From Rhodocytophaga rosea (GTDB lineage: Bacteria; Bacteroidota; Bacteroidia; Cytophagales; 172606-1): a stretch of 64,000 bases of DNA. Below, in pieces: positions 63,337 through 64,000 of the stretch. The notes beneath the pieces are model-generated. The model saw only the letters and a program-made list of their open reading frames with translations, did not search any database and was not told the DNA's origin. Positions within the stretch are counted from its first letter, which is position 1; each line of letters starts with the position of its first letter. A program made the translations under genes and the position numbers. The stretch lies in contig NZ_CP048222.1 of the NCBI RefSeq assembly GCF_010119975.1, positions 4,110,501-4,174,500 of the forward strand. The letters are read 5' to 3'.

Positions 63337-64000
63337 ATGAATCGTAAAACTTACACTTGTGCCTTCTTGTTGTTTTTTTCAACAATGGCATTTGATGCGC
63401 AGGATAGCTGGGCACAGAATGCAGAAATTGAGAAAAAAATTAAAAAGGCCGACGCTTTCTTAAACATCAAAGATTATGCGCAGGCGCTGCCCCTGTACTT
63501 AGAATTAGACCGTACAGCCCCCAAAGATCCTCAGACCAGCTATGCCATTGGTACATGTTATTTTAACATGCCAGGCGACATTTTAAAATCTATTCCTTAC
63601 TTCGAAACTGCCCTTCAGAGCAAAGACCCGAATATTCCGCCCAGAGCTTATTTTAATCTGGGAAAGGCATATCACCTGAATAATGATTTTGATAAAGCTA
63701 TCGAACAGTTTAACTATTACAAAACGGTAGCCAAAGAAGCCGAAAAACTGGCGGAAGCGACCAGGCAAATCCAGTTCTGTAATAATGCAAAAATACTTTC
63801 CAAAGCAGAGGCGATGGTTTTTGTGCAGAATATTGGCGCCCCTATCAACACCAAATACACTGAATATGGGCCGGTAATTTCTGCGGATGAAAAGCTGTTA
63901 ATTTATACAACGCTTAAACCTGGCACCCCAACTGCTTCAGGTGCTAAGGCACCAGAGTTCGAGGATATTCTCATTACCAATAAACTAGATAACAACTGGA
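63337..64000 (+). CDS. TPR/PD40-repeat envelope protein, C-terminus cut by window edge
   Basis: Open from ATG 63337 to the right edge (221 codons). A signal peptide (YTCAFLLFFSTMAFDAQDSWAQ) is followed by tandem TPR units (AEIEKKIKKADAFLNIKDYA, RAYFNLGKAYHLNNDFDKAI). Near residue 165 a PD40/WD40-like beta-propeller unit begins (YGPVISADEKLLIYTTLK). This TPR-PD40 order, usually followed by an OmpA-like C-terminus, is common in Bacteroidota envelope proteins, including the T9SS-associated PorE-type lipoprotein. Here no lipobox is seen, so it is a paralogue rather than PorE proper. The missing C-terminus would decide. Confidence 0.85.
   Translation, partial: MNRKTYTCAFLLFFSTMAFDAQDSWAQNAEIEKKIKKADAFLNIKDYAQALPLYLELDRTAPKDPQTSYAIGTCYFNMPGDILKSIPYFETALQSKDPNIPPRAYFNLGKAYHLNNDFDKAIEQFNYYKTVAKEAEKLAEATRQIQFCNNAKILSKAEAMVFVQNIGAPINTKYTEYGPVISADEKLLIYTTLKPGTPTASGAKAPEFEDILITNKLDNNW

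Overview
The window reads as chromosomal DNA of a member of the Bacteroidota, most likely of the Cytophagales. Evidence: moderate to low GC, type IX secretion (T9SS) C-terminal sorting domains on secreted repeat proteins, TANNTTTG-type -7 promoter boxes with poor Shine-Dalgarno sequences, a single-gene Kdo transferase, an EboA-type protein, and PVC/Bacteroidota-style sorbosone dehydrogenase-HEAT-cytochrome c lipoproteins. The species cannot be named from sequence alone. No rRNA, tRNA or CRISPR array was seen.

Layout. 1-2353: a five-PAS histidine kinase, cut by the left edge. 2665-9275: a tetR-tolC-hlyD-RND efflux operon. 9419-14964: a membrane metallophosphoesterase, a very large dehydrogenase/HEAT/cytochrome c lipoprotein and an unknown protein. 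About 15015-17416: a 2.4-kb IS91-like element with an HUH transposase and an overlapping tyrosine recombinase. 17429-21798: a SWIM protein and, divergently, metG. 22040-26981 (minus strand): a small cluster of a TatD-like hydrolase, an alpha/beta hydrolase, a ferredoxin, an EboA-like protein, a DegT aminotransferase and a PglD-like acetyltransferase. One hairpin-forming repeat lies on each side of the first five genes. 27140-30633: ald, nth, a small unknown gene and rsgA.

30540-35400 is a tandem segmental duplication. Each unit holds a T9SS-sorted CUB/beta-propeller-like gene, and the second unit still carries a remnant of the rsgA 3' end. The first copy is broken by a 1-bp deletion. 35448-45738 holds a glycosyltransferase, a lipoprotein, treZ, waaA, a thioredoxin-reductase-like flavoprotein, a short-chain dehydrogenase with a long disordered tail, glyA and a LOG-family gene. 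45754-51673 holds a GNAT-DinB fusion and an operon of a GAF/PAS histidine kinase with an ABC transporter. 51701-64000 holds a SLOG protein, an ankyrin protein, a membrane-anchored AraC regulator, an exo/endonuclease/phosphatase-family protein, an SRPBCC protein, a DEAD-box helicase, a frameshifted ROK kinase, a transglutaminase-like TPR protein, a DsbD-type reductase and the start of a TPR/PD40 envelope protein.

Most of the window is housekeeping and envelope functions in short transcription units, closed by strong, often perfectly symmetrical hairpin terminators. The accessory signals are the IS element, the paired hairpin repeats around the Ebo-like cluster, the tandem duplication and two frameshifted genes.
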